NCBI GenBank assembly: GCA_002897775.1
Contig: BDTR01000029.1
Coordinates: forward strand, 150,264 to 214,263
From: a bacterium BMS3Bbin08
GTDB lineage: Bacteria > Nitrospirota > Thermodesulfovibrionia > UBA6902 > BMS3Bbin08
Length of the DNA stretch: 64,000 bases
Reading direction: 5' to 3'
Positions 10,224 to 19,999 of this stretch are shown piece by piece. Position 1 is the stretch's first letter; every line of letters starts with the position of its first letter. Both the position numbers and the translations under genes were made by a program. The notes under the pieces are model-generated. The model worked only from the letters and a program-made list of their open reading frames with translations, did no database searches and was not told the DNA's origin.

Positions 10224-11723
10224 ATGAAGAGAGAGCAATGGAATTCTCAACTCGGGTTTTTGCTTGCGGCAGTCGGTTCCGCGATAGGGCTTGGGAATAT
10301 CTGGCGCTTCAGCTATATGGCGTATGACTACGGAGGAGGCGCGTTTCTTATCCCGTATATTGTGGCCCTTCTCACCGCGGGCATCCCCCTTTTAATACTC
10401 GAATTCGCGGTCGGTCATGAACGGATCGGGTCAGCCCCGCTTGCTTACGCGAAAATAAACAGGCGCTGGGAGTGGCTCGGCTGGTGGGCGGTCACGTTTG
10501 TTATGTTCGGCATTGTACTTTACTACATGGTTATTATCTCCTGGTGTCTTAACTACTTCTTCCTGTCTTTCAGTCTCGGATGGGGTGATGACCCGGACTC
10601 TTATTTCTTCAAGACGTTTCTTGAAGTCAGCAGCGGGCCGTCCGAAATAGGAGACGTAAAGTTCCCCATATTAGCTGGACTTGTTGTGATATGGTTCATT
10701 AACTGGGCGATTCTCTACAGGGGGGTTCAGAGGGGTGTTGAGCTTGCCAATAAGATCTTTATGCCGCTCCTTTTTGCGCTTACCGCGATACTTGTGCTGT
10801 GGTCACTTACGCTTGACGGCGCGATGACGGGCATCAAGGCTTATCTCACCCCTGATTTTTCAAAGATCTCGAAACCCCAGGTCTGGATAGACGCTTACAG
10901 CCAGATATTCTTTACCCTGAGCCTTGGTTTCGGAATAATGATCGCTTACGCGAGTTACCTGCCGTCCAAAACGAACATCACAAAGAATGCCCTTCTAACC
11001 GCTTTTATAAACAGCGGTTTCTCCATATTTGCCGGGTTTGCCGTATTTTCCGTGCTTGGCTTCATGGCTGTTTCCCAGGGGAAGGACATCTCCGAGGTGG
11101 TGTCTCAGAGCATAGGGCTTGCGTTCGTAGCGTATCCAAAGGCGGTAAGTCTGATGCCCGGAGGGAATCTGTTCGGCGCTATATTTTTCCTGTGCCTTGT
11201 TGTTGCCGGCATCTCGTCTTCTATCTCCATAATTGAGGCATTTACAGCTGCAATGGTGGACAAATTCGCGGTCAGGAGAGAGATCTTTATAACTGTTATC
11301 TGTCTTATAGGTTTTCTGGGATCGATAATGTTCACGACCCAGGCAGGACTTTTCTGGCTTGATATCGTTGACCATTTTTTAACGCATTACGGCCTGATAG
11401 TGGTCGGCATTGCAGAGTGCGTTCTGGTGGGGTGGTTCTTTAAGCTGAACGTTGTAAGGGAGCATCTCAATAAGATATCAAGTATAAAACTTGGTCTATG
11501 GTGGGACATACTGATAAAATACTTTGTTCCTCTTGTTCTGGTCATAACACTTATATGGGACCTGTCAAAGGAATTAAAAGAGCCTTACGGCGGTTATTCC
11601 TGGGCGTCCCTTATTTCTATCGGGGTCGACTGGATATTGTTGACGCTTATTGCCGCTTTTGCAATAGCATCAAGGCCGTGGAAGACCGGGCATCGGGAAA
11701 CCGGTGGAAGGTCCGGGGGATAA
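10224..11723 (+). CDS. Sodium:neurotransmitter symporter family (SNF) transporter
   Basis: WNSQLGFLLAAVGSAIGLGNIWRFSYMAYDYGGGAFLIPY, multiple TM segments. Confidence 0.95.
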   Translation: MKREQWNSQLGFLLAAVGSAIGLGNIWRFSYMAYDYGGGAFLIPYIVALLTAGIPLLILEFAVGHERIGSAPLAYAKINRRWEWLGWWAVTFVMFGIVLYYMVIISWCLNYFFLSFSLGWGDDPDSYFFKTFLEVSSGPSEIGDVKFPILAGLVVIWFINWAILYRGVQRGVELANKIFMPLLFALTAILVLWSLTLDGAMTGIKAYLTPDFSKISKPQVWIDAYSQIFFTLSLGFGIMIAYASYLPSKTNITKNALLTAFINSGFSIFAGFAVFSVLGFMAVSQGKDISEVVSQSIGLAFVAYPKAVSLMPGGNLFGAIFFLCLVVAGISSSISIIEAFTAAMVDKFAVRREIFITVICLIGFLGSIMFTTQAGLFWLDIVDHFLTHYGLIVVGIAECVLVGWFFKLNVVREHLNKISSIKLGLWWDILIKYFVPLVLVITLIWDLSKELKEPYGGYSWASLISIGVDWILLTLIAAFAIASRPWKTGHRETGGRSGG

Positions 11724-11823
11724 TTCAGGGTCACTGCCGTTCAACCAATAAAGGCACTGTTATGCGACACGCCTAACACTGCCTGACCTTGAAACTTTTC
11801 CTGATATGTTCCATATTAATAAT

Positions 11824-12666
11824 ATGAGAGTGGTCAACGCTTTTTTGTGCTTTTTGCTGCTGACATTTCTTGGTTATGACCACGCAGTCGCGTTTCAGGC
11901 AGAGGTTAGCCCTGCTGGGATCTATCCGGGTGACGCCTTTATCATCAAGGTGACGGGATTGGATGCCGGGCAGGCGCCCGAGGCATTCCTGGGCAAGAAA
12001 CCTTTCTACTTCAGTGACTGCGGCGAGGGCTGTTCTCTTGCCATAGGATCGATCGGACTTGAGACAAAGCCCGGGACCAGGGCTGTCAAACTCATTGTGG
12101 GAGGAAGTAAGGCCAGCATAAACCTGCATGTAAAAAAGGCCGATTTTCCCACAATTCATCTGACCCTGCCTGATAGTAAAGTTTTCCTGGGCCCTGAAGA
12201 CCTCAAAAGGGCGCAGACAGAAGCTGAAAGATTAAAGGCTGTATGGGATGGTATCTCTGACAAACTCTGGGAAGGAAAATTCATTTTGCCGCTGGACAAT
12301 AAGACTTCAACCGCGTTTGGCGTAAAGCGCGTCATGAATAAAAAGAAGGTGAGCATACACAGGGGAGTGGATATAAAAGGCAAAAAAGGAGACAAAATAA
12401 AGGCTTTTAACAGAGGCAGGGTCGTTCTGGCGGATGACCTCTTTTTCGGCGGGAATACACTAGTGCTTGACCATGGACAGGGGATATTCAGCATTTACAT
12501 GCATATGTCAAAGTTCAACGTAAGGCCCGGTGATATAGTTGAAAAGGGTGAAATTGTGGGTCTTGTGGGTGCGACAGGCAGGGCGAGCGGTCCGCACCTG
12601 CACTTTAGTACTAAGGTCCGGAATATAAGTACCAATCCTCTTTCTTTGCTTGAACTTGCCCTGTGA
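11824..12666 (+). CDS. M23-family peptidase (LytM-like), exported
   Basis: N-terminal hydrophobic signal; HRGVDIKGKKGDKIKAFNRGRVVLADDLFFGGNTLVLDHGQGIFSIYMHMS ... GPHLHFSTKV. Confidence 0.9.
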   Translation: MRVVNAFLCFLLLTFLGYDHAVAFQAEVSPAGIYPGDAFIIKVTGLDAGQAPEAFLGKKPFYFSDCGEGCSLAIGSIGLETKPGTRAVKLIVGGSKASINLHVKKADFPTIHLTLPDSKVFLGPEDLKRAQTEAERLKAVWDGISDKLWEGKFILPLDNKTSTAFGVKRVMNKKKVSIHRGVDIKGKKGDKIKAFNRGRVVLADDLFFGGNTLVLDHGQGIFSIYMHMSKFNVRPGDIVEKGEIVGLVGATGRASGPHLHFSTKVRNISTNPLSLLELAL

Positions 12667-12676
12667 CCCGTTCTGC

Positions 12677-12961
12677 ATGAACAAAGAAAGAACAGATGAG
12701 ATCCTGGGTATCACTCGATGTGCCAGGTGCGGACACAGACTTGAAGGCGAGATCGAGTGTCCGTTCTGTGCTGTTTTTTCTGATCCTCCCAAAAAGCGGG
12801 AACTGTCCCGGTGGGTCTACATCACCACGTGTTTTCTCAGTTCTCCTCTCAGTCTTTACTCCATAATAAGATCGAACAGGCTGAATATATCAGAGAAGAT
12901 CCTTGCGTTCACTGGCTGCGTTATGTGGCTCGGGTTGTACTTTCTGTGGTTTTCCAGGTGA
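12677..12961 (+). CDS. Small zinc-ribbon membrane protein
   Basis: CARCGHRLEGEIECPFC then two hydrophobic stretches. Confidence 0.6.
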   Translation: MNKERTDEILGITRCARCGHRLEGEIECPFCAVFSDPPKKRELSRWVYITTCFLSSPLSLYSIIRSNRLNISEKILAFTGCVMWLGLYFLWFSR

Positions 12962-13018
12962 CCAGGGATAATTGACCTTTTTTGTAAAAAACCTCTTTCA
13001 TCCGACCTTAGCGTTATA

Positions 13019-13046
13019 TTGACTTTCCATATGGATTTGATACACT
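13019..13046 (+). promoter_or_regulatory. Candidate sigma70-type promoter upstream of the ferritin-like gene
   Basis: TTGACT (13019-13024), 16-bp spacer, TACACT (13041-13046). Confidence 0.4.
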
Positions 13047-13152
13047 TGATAGAAGATCAATAACATATAGAAAAAGGGCTTTTTTATACATGTCTTTTAT
13101 ATATGACCTGAAAGCTCTCTATGACCTCTCCTTAAGGGAATAGCACGGAGCA

Positions 13153-13668
13153 TTGAAAGGGAGAGAAAAAGTTATGGTTACCGGCAAAGAGGACCTGCTT
13201 CAATCCCTTATTGAAGCTTTTGTAATGGAAAAAGGGACAAGGGAATTTTATGCCCGGGCATCGGAAAAGGCCGCCAGTTACGAAGCTAAAAGCGCGTTCA
13301 AAAAATTATCGGAATGGGAAGAAAAACATATGGATTACATCCTGTTCCTTCACAGTTCGATCCAGGGAGACACGGATATGAAGAGCTTCGAAGAGTTCAG
13401 GAGATTGATAGAGGCTCCAGTCACCGAGTCAGGCATTCCGGTGGAAGACCTTGAAGCGAAAGTGCGGAAGCACGAATTTAAGAACCAGATGGAGGCGCTA
13501 ACCCTGGCTATGGAAATAGAGGGTAAGGCCTGTAATCTGTACCGCCGGATGTCTGAGAAGGCCGGAGATCCGAACGCGCGGATCGTGTTCGGGGAGATGA
13601 TGCAGCAGGAGTTCAAGCATGTCGATTATCTTAAAAGACTAAGAGTTGATCTTATAGAGGCATACTAA
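13153..13668 (+). CDS. Rubrerythrin/ferritin-like diiron protein
   Basis: Two E...ExxH-type repeats (FVMEKGTREFYARASE...EKHMDYILF; AMEIEGKACNLYRRMSE...EFKHVDYL). Confidence 0.8.
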   Translation: MKGREKVMVTGKEDLLQSLIEAFVMEKGTREFYARASEKAASYEAKSAFKKLSEWEEKHMDYILFLHSSIQGDTDMKSFEEFRRLIEAPVTESGIPVEDLEAKVRKHEFKNQMEALTLAMEIEGKACNLYRRMSEKAGDPNARIVFGEMMQQEFKHVDYLKRLRVDLIEAY

Positions 13669-13768
13669 ATGAATAGCGAGTGGAAGTGAGCGAATCTAAT
13701 AATAGTAACTCCTTACATTGTGCTTGCCCGAAGGGTGACCACTAATTAATAGTCAATGGAGGAATGTA

Positions 13769-14269
13769 ATGAATGTTGTTGAGATAGCCATCAATATGGA
13801 GTCAGACGCAATAAAATTCTATAGAGAAGCAGCCGGCAAGGCAAAACATTCGGTAGGCAAAAAGATGTTCCTGACCATAATGGAGGATGAGAAAAGACAC
13901 CTTGAGATGCTGTCGCGGATAATCAAGGGGATGGACATAAGGAGCAAAGATGTCAGTCCGATGAAGAACGTCAAGACGGTCTTCGAGTCGATGAAAGAAG
14001 AGATGATGCGGAAAGTCGAGGCTACAACGGACGAACTGGAGGCTTTTAAGATCGCGATGCGGATGGAAAAAGAGGGGATAGAATTTTACAAAAAAGCGGC
14101 AACAGGCGCTAAGACGGATAAGGAGAGAGCTCTGTTTGAAAGGCTTATTAAAGAAGAGCAGGAGCATTACGATATATTCGCGAATACATATTTTTTCCTT
14201 TCTGATACGGGAAGCTGGTTTATGTGGGAAGAGCACAGTATCGTTGACGGTGGTACGCCTACGGCGTAA
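13769..14269 (+). CDS. Rubrerythrin/ferritin-like diiron protein
   Basis: NMESDAIKFYREAAGKA...EDEKRHLEML; MRMEKEGIEFYKKAATGA...EEQEHYDIFANT. Confidence 0.85.
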   Translation: MNVVEIAINMESDAIKFYREAAGKAKHSVGKKMFLTIMEDEKRHLEMLSRIIKGMDIRSKDVSPMKNVKTVFESMKEEMMRKVEATTDELEAFKIAMRMEKEGIEFYKKAATGAKTDKERALFERLIKEEQEHYDIFANTYFFLSDTGSWFMWEEHSIVDGGTPTA

Positions 14270-14437
14270 AGGCAGCTGATAGCTCATAGCTCATAACGAA
14301 TAACGAATAGCAAATAACAATTATTAGCTAACAATGAGCAATGAAAAATGAAAAATGAGCAGGGGAGGTGGGAGCATTAAAATTAAAAAAATGCTTTTTA
14401 AAAATTTTATGTTCAGTTTTTTGAGGAGGAGAATGTC

Positions 14438-14824
14438 ATGAAGAAAAAGATCGTAAAAAAGGCTGCTGCTAAAACCGCGCAAAAACCGGCGGCTGAAAAA
14501 ACCCATGCGAAATCTGCCGGCGCTATAAAAAAACAATACCTTAAATCCGGCACCGCCTGCAGCGTTACGTTCAGACTGCCAGGACGGGCCGCGCCGAAGG
14601 CCCATATGGTAACACTTGTCGGCGACTTTAATAACTGGGATCAGCAGCGGACACCTTTGAAAAGGCTTAAGAACGGTGATTTTAAGTTGACGCTGCATCT
14701 GAGCAGTGACAGGGAATACAGATTCAGGTATCTGATAGATTCAAGCCAATGGGAAAATGACTGGCAAGCGGACAGATATATTCCCAATGACTTTGGATGC
14801 GATGACTCTGTAGTGGCGGTCTGA
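14438..14824 (+). CDS. Small CBM48/isoamylase-N (AMPK-beta-like) protein with Lys/Ala-rich N-tail
   Basis: VTLVGDFNNWDQQRTPLKRLKNGDFKLTLHLSSDREYRFRYLID. Confidence 0.85.
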   Translation: MKKKIVKKAAAKTAQKPAAEKTHAKSAGAIKKQYLKSGTACSVTFRLPGRAAPKAHMVTLVGDFNNWDQQRTPLKRLKNGDFKLTLHLSSDREYRFRYLIDSSQWENDWQADRYIPNDFGCDDSVVAV

Positions 14825-14905
14825 CGTTTGAAGCGGCTCTGGAGCCGCCATTTAAAAGGGGCTTGTCCTGACGGATGTTTTTCAGGCGGGGCTGTCGGAA
14901 GCGGA

Positions 14906-16273
14906 ATGAACAGACTTGTCAAGGAAAAGTCAGCTTATCTTAAACACGCGGCCCGTCAGAAGATCGACTGGTATCCGTGGGGTGAGGAGGCGTTTGAAAG
15001 GGCGAGGAAGGAAAGCAAGCCGTTATTTATGAGCTCAGGCGCTGCATGGTGTCACTGGTGTCATGTGATGACTGAGGAGAGTTTTAACGACGAGGAGACG
15101 ATCAGCCTGCTGAATGAAAATTTTATCAGCATAAAGCTGGACAGGGATGAAAGACCTGACATAGACAAACTGTACCAGCAGGCAGCCGCTGTTATGGGCG
15201 CCGGAGGCGGCTGGCCCTTAAGTGTGTTCCTGACCCCTGACAAAAAACCCTTTTTTGCGGGGACCTATTTTCCGCCTGATGACCGGCTCGGCAGGCCGGG
15301 GTTCAAGAAAATACTAAGGACCGTAAGTGACCTCTATGTATCGAAAAAGGAAGAGGTCTTCAGGTACACAGAGAAGCTTGTCAATGCGCTTAAGCGTGAG
15401 CCTTTTCCACCGGGAGAGATAAAAGAGACCGGCAGGGACGTTCATTCTGTTAATGACATAATAAGGCGCGGAAAAGGAAAACTGCTGGCTGCGAGAGACC
15501 GGAGACATACCCCTTTTGTTGACAGGAACATATACACATCATTGAACGCCATACTTATAACCGCCTGTCTGAAGGCATCCAGAATACTCGGGTGTGCCGA
15601 TGCCGGAGATTTCGCTCTGAAGAGCCTTGAGAAAATAATGGAGCTCCGCCTTATCAACAACGAGCTGTACCACTCAGAAGGGGTAAGGGCTCAGGTGGAA
15701 GACTATATGTATTTGATAGAAGCTTTGCTCTATGCGTACGAGGCAACAGCAAGATCGTTTTATCTTGGCGGGGCTGACGAACTTATGGAGATATGCATAG
15801 CTAAATTATGGGATAAAGAGGACGCGGGGTTTTTTAGTGCTGATACTGAGGTCATAGGATTGAGGCTTAAGGGAATTGAGGACCTCTCTCATCCCTCTGC
15901 AAACTCGCTGGGAATCATTCTCTTATTAAAGCTGTATCATGTGACAGGCAGGAGAGAGTATTATGAAAAGGCCGAACGTATGTTAAAGGTTTTTTCCATG
16001 AAGGCTGAGGAAAGCGGTATCCTTTCAGGGTATTTCTATTCAGCGCTTAATGCCTGGTTTAATATGCTTAAACTTACCTTGCAGACCGCACCGGGCAGTG
16101 AGCTTGCCGATGCCGTTCTTTCTTCATTTAATCCGTACATAAGCGTGGTGTATGAGGAGGACAGGGGCCGCGTAATCCCGTGTTACAGAGAGACGTGTTT
16201 CGAGCCTGTTCGCGGGCCGGAGGCCATAAAGAAATTTATTAGCGATCATAGATACTTAAGTGATCTGATATAA
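14906..16273 (+). CDS. DUF255/YyaL-like thioredoxin-domain protein (shortened form)
   Basis: AWCHWCHVMTEESFNDEETISLLNENFISIKLDRDERPDIDKLY ... GGWPLSVFLTPDKKPFFAGTYFPP. Confidence 0.88.
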   Translation: MNRLVKEKSAYLKHAARQKIDWYPWGEEAFERARKESKPLFMSSGAAWCHWCHVMTEESFNDEETISLLNENFISIKLDRDERPDIDKLYQQAAAVMGAGGGWPLSVFLTPDKKPFFAGTYFPPDDRLGRPGFKKILRTVSDLYVSKKEEVFRYTEKLVNALKREPFPPGEIKETGRDVHSVNDIIRRGKGKLLAARDRRHTPFVDRNIYTSLNAILITACLKASRILGCADAGDFALKSLEKIMELRLINNELYHSEGVRAQVEDYMYLIEALLYAYEATARSFYLGGADELMEICIAKLWDKEDAGFFSADTEVIGLRLKGIEDLSHPSANSLGIILLLKLYHVTGRREYYEKAERMLKVFSMKAEESGILSGYFYSALNAWFNMLKLTLQTAPGSELADAVLSSFNPYISVVYEEDRGRVIPCYRETCFEPVRGPEAIKKFISDHRYLSDLI

Positions 16274-16309
16274 GTAATTGCTTTAGGTTTCAGCTATAAG
16301 GGAGGAAAA

Positions 16310-16787
16310 ATGGAAAGATTCTCTGTGGGAGAGATAGTTGAGCAGGCTGTCCAGACAGAAAAACTGGGTTATGCTTTTTATACCTCATTGGCAAAGAGAT
16401 TTGAAAAAGACGGGAAACTGAACAAACTTTTTCAATCTCTCGCGTTAAAAGAGCGGGTGCATGAGAAAGTATTTTCCGGTCTAAAAGGAAGGGTAAAAGA
16501 TGCTGAACCTGAAAAACCGGGAGGAAGTGTCCAGGTATTTAAGGGCGATCGTTGAGTCGGAATTTTTCCTGGGCAAGGACAAGTTTTTACCGCTGCTTGA
16601 ACAGGTTAAAACCACCATGGAAGCTGTAACCTGCGCGCTGGGCTTTGAAAAGGAGACGCTCCTTTACTTCTACGTGCTACGGGACGTTGTCGGTGAAAAG
16701 GACATAGTTGGTTCAATAATAGAGGAAGAAAAAACCCATATCAGACAGCTGAGCGAAATGAAACGTGAACTTGGAACTGGAGAATAA
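16310..16787 (+). pseudogene. Rubrerythrin-like gene split by a frameshift (ORFs 16310-16555 and 16500-16787)
   Basis: Removing one A from the A5 run at 16512-16516 fuses ...KDAEPE-NREEVSRYLRAIVESEFFLGKDKF... into one protein. Confidence 0.65.
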
Positions 16788-16797
16788 CGGTTTTTCG

Positions 16798-18525
16798 ATG
16801 GACTATTCAATAAAGATCGGCGGTGAAGCGGGACAGGGGATCCAGACAATTGGCAGTACCCTCGCGCGGTACTTTTCCAGGGCCGGCTGTCATGTGTTCA
16901 CGCACCAGGATTATGAGTCGCGCGTCAGGGGCGGGCACAACTTTTTCCAGATCAGAATTTCAGAGAGGCCTGTTGCGGCGTCCAGGGACGTCATTGATAT
17001 CCTTGTGGCCCTTGACAGCGACAGCCTGCTGATCCATGAACAAGAGCTTTCAAAAGACGGGCGGATAATATACGATTCATCAGCATTAAAGCAAAAACGC
17101 GAGAAGCCGCGCTTCCTTGATATACCGTTTATTGATCTGGCGATAGAGCATGGAAGCAGCAGGATAATGGCTAATGTTGTCGCGATAGGAGCCGTTCTGG
17201 GCATGCTGGGGGCTGATCCGGACATCCTTATTAAGATCATCGAACAAACGTTCAGAAAAAAAGGCGAGGAAGTTATAAAAGGCAATATCAGTGCTGCCAG
17301 GGCCGGATATGATTTCGCGGATAAGAACTGCGCTGAATGCGGGTTTTCTTTAAAAGGCTCAGGCGCTGACCCGTATATGCTGATCAGCGGGAACGAGGCT
17401 GTCGGGCTCGGGGCAATAAGTTCAGGATGCAAATTTTATGCGGCTTATCCAATGACGCCTTCAACAGGTATCATGAACTATATTGCCGCCAGGGGAAAGG
17501 ACTATGAAATTGTTGTTGAACAGGCTGAAGATGAAATAGCGGCCATTAACATGGCCCTTGGCGCCTCCTTTGCCGGGGTGAGGGCCATGACAGGAACGTC
17601 AGGCGGCGGTTTTGCCTTGATGACAGAGGGGCTTTCACTTGCCTCAATAACAGAGACCCCGATAGTTATTGCCCTTGCCCAGAGACCCGGGCCTGCGACA
17701 GGCCTGCCGACAAGAACAGAGCAGGCAGACCTGCAGTTTGCCATTTACACATCACACGGGGAATTCCCAAGAGTGATCCTCGCGCCCGGAACGCCTGAAC
17801 AGGCGTTCTATCTGACAAACAGGGCTTTTGACATTGCGGAGAGGTTTCAGATCCCTGTTATTATCATGACCGACCAGTACCTTGCTGATTCTCAGTGGAC
17901 GTTTGAGGGTTTTGACCCGGATAAGGTCAAATATACCGACTACAGGCTTCGGGGAGACGCGTTCAAGAACCTTTCTGAATACAGGAGGCATGCCTTTACA
18001 GATACAGGCATCACTCCCCTGGGCGTTCCGGGTGACGCGAGGCACCTTGTGGTAACAGACAGCGATGAACATGACGAGGAGGGACACCTGATAGAAGATG
18101 CTGAAACAAGGATCAAAATGGTTGATAAAAGACTGTTCAGGAAAATGCCTCTTATTCAGCATGAGATAGCTCCCCCGGTCTTATATGGAAGCGATCGGCC
18201 TGACATAGTACTTGCGGGGTGGGGTTCAACGTACGGGATCATGAAAGAGGCGGTTGACGCGCTGTCAGGAGGCAGAAAAACAGCCATGCTGCATTTCAGC
18301 GAGCTTTATCCTTTTCCCCTTACGGATAAATTTGATTACCTTGAGATTATGAATAACGCGAAGCTCTCTGTATGCGTGGAAAACAACGCTACAGGCCAGT
18401 TCGCGCGCCTTGTACGGACCGAGACCGGATTTGATTTTGCTCTGAAGATCAACAAATACGACGGGCGGCCGTTTAAAGCGGACAGCCTGCTGAATGAGCT
18501 CCATGATCACATTAAAGGATTATAG
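16798..18525 (+). CDS. korA: 2-oxoacid:acceptor oxidoreductase, fused gamma-alpha subunit (KorA-like)
   Basis: IGGEAGQGIQTIGS; GNEAVGLGAISSGCKFYAAYPMTPSTGIMNY; EQAEDEIAAINMALGASFAGVRAMTGTSGGGFALM. Confidence 0.92.
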   Translation: MDYSIKIGGEAGQGIQTIGSTLARYFSRAGCHVFTHQDYESRVRGGHNFFQIRISERPVAASRDVIDILVALDSDSLLIHEQELSKDGRIIYDSSALKQKREKPRFLDIPFIDLAIEHGSSRIMANVVAIGAVLGMLGADPDILIKIIEQTFRKKGEEVIKGNISAARAGYDFADKNCAECGFSLKGSGADPYMLISGNEAVGLGAISSGCKFYAAYPMTPSTGIMNYIAARGKDYEIVVEQAEDEIAAINMALGASFAGVRAMTGTSGGGFALMTEGLSLASITETPIVIALAQRPGPATGLPTRTEQADLQFAIYTSHGEFPRVILAPGTPEQAFYLTNRAFDIAERFQIPVIIMTDQYLADSQWTFEGFDPDKVKYTDYRLRGDAFKNLSEYRRHAFTDTGITPLGVPGDARHLVVTDSDEHDEEGHLIEDAETRIKMVDKRLFRKMPLIQHEIAPPVLYGSDRPDIVLAGWGSTYGIMKEAVDALSGGRKTAMLHFSELYPFPLTDKFDYLEIMNNAKLSVCVENNATGQFARLVRTETGFDFALKINKYDGRPFKADSLLNELHDHIKGL

Positions 18526-19354
18526 AGGCCTGCCCCCGGCATGGTGTCCGGGATGCGGGAACTTTGGAATACTCGCGGCATTCAAAAATGCCGTGATAGA
18601 ACTCGGCATTGAGCCTCATCAGCTTACCATTGTCTCCGGGATAGGACAGTCAGGCAAATTCCCTCATTATATAAAATGCAACACGTTCAACGGCCTTCAT
18701 GGCAGGACCCTGCCTGTCGCGACCGGGATCAGGCTTGCGAATCATGAAATGCTTGTGCTGGCCTTTGCAGGGGACGGCGACTGTTACGGAGAGGGCGGCA
18801 ACCATTTCATGCATGCTGTCAGGCGCAATATAAATGTTAAACTTTTTGTCCATGACAACCAGATATACGGCCTTACCAAGGGTCAGGCGTCTCCTACGAG
18901 CATGGAGGGCGTAAAGACCAAAAACCAGCCCTTTGGGGTCTTGTCAGAACAATTAAATCCAATGGCGCTGGCAGTCGCGCTTGACTGCAGTTTTGTGGCG
19001 AGGGGGTTTTCAGGAGATTCCGGGCATTTGAAGGAATTGATAAAAAAGGCGATCGATCACAGGGGATTTTCTTTACTGGATATTCTTCAGCCCTGTGTTA
19101 CGTTCAATAAGACCAATACCTTTGAATGGTACAAACAGAGGGTTTATCACATAGAGACTGGACACGATCCTGAAGACCGGGTCGGGGCGTTCAAAAAAGC
19201 GCTTGAATGGGGCGACAGGATCCCGGTCGGTGTAATTTACAAAAATGACCGTCCCATACTTGAGGAGAGGATACCTGTGATCAGGGGACAGTCACTTGTC
19301 AGGCAGTCTTTTGATATGTCAAGGCTCAGCAATACCCTGAAAGATTTTTATTAG
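18494..19354 (+). CDS. korB: 2-oxoacid:acceptor oxidoreductase beta subunit (KorB-like)
   Basis: AWCPGCGNFGILAAFKNA; GDGDCYGEGGNHFMHAVRRN TPP-binding motif. Confidence 0.93.
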   Translation: MSSMITLKDYRGLPPAWCPGCGNFGILAAFKNAVIELGIEPHQLTIVSGIGQSGKFPHYIKCNTFNGLHGRTLPVATGIRLANHEMLVLAFAGDGDCYGEGGNHFMHAVRRNINVKLFVHDNQIYGLTKGQASPTSMEGVKTKNQPFGVLSEQLNPMALAVALDCSFVARGFSGDSGHLKELIKKAIDHRGFSLLDILQPCVTFNKTNTFEWYKQRVYHIETGHDPEDRVGAFKKALEWGDRIPVGVIYKNDRPILEERIPVIRGQSLVRQSFDMSRLSNTLKDFY

Positions 19355-19386
19355 CTGTGATCTTATCCGTACGGGAGGAATGCGAC

Positions 19387-19839
19387 ATGACCGCAAGAGG
19401 TGTTATTGCCGTATTTCTTTGCATGATTTTTATTCCAGGGTGTTCGACCTTATCGACCGATAAGGTGAGGTACGCGAAAAACTATTCTGTTAACACCGCG
19501 AGACAGGCCACCATAAGTTCTCCCATGATAATTTTTGAAAGAACTGAATATGTAAGGGGCTCCCGTCCTGTCGGTGATGTTCAGTCAAGAGAGCATTGGG
19601 AGCGTATTGAATACGCCTCAGACGGGTCGTTCAGGGAAGAACTTGTCTACCGCGGACGTTCAGGCAATGTTATTCATATTACCTACAGGGAATACAGGAA
19701 AGACATGTTCAGCCCGGCGTTTTATAAAGAACTGAATTATGACCTTGGGGAATCAGATGTGTTTGAGTTCAGGCATTTCAGGGTCAGGGTGCTGGACGCC
19801 ACCAGGGAATATATCAGATACGTGGTTCTTGGCGACTGA
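19387..19839 (+). CDS. Hypothetical lipoprotein
   Basis: Signal peptide with lipobox-like IFIPGCSTL. Confidence 0.55.
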   Translation: MTARGVIAVFLCMIFIPGCSTLSTDKVRYAKNYSVNTARQATISSPMIIFERTEYVRGSRPVGDVQSREHWERIEYASDGSFREELVYRGRSGNVIHITYREYRKDMFSPAFYKELNYDLGESDVFEFRHFRVRVLDATREYIRYVVLGD

Positions 19840-19999
19840 TCCCGGGAATGAGCATAGACTGCGGCATATGCGAGGCAAAGTGCCCGGCCATTATCATGAT
19901 TTTTTCCGTAAAAACAATGGTTTGATATATAATTATGTATGTTTAAGCCGTGACCGTTTTTGACGGTAGCAGTCAAATCCAGTTTTTTAAGAATTCGTT

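Noticed and set aside
11498-11776. 92-aa plus-strand ORF overlapping the SNF transporter 3' end
   Set aside because: Out-of-frame reading of the transporter gene with no recognisable motif.
16511-16520. Programmed -1 frameshifting at GAAAAACC in the ferritin-like gene
   Set aside because: The run is only A5, it does not form an A AAA AAC heptamer, and the required shift is +1 (or -2), so an indel is simpler.
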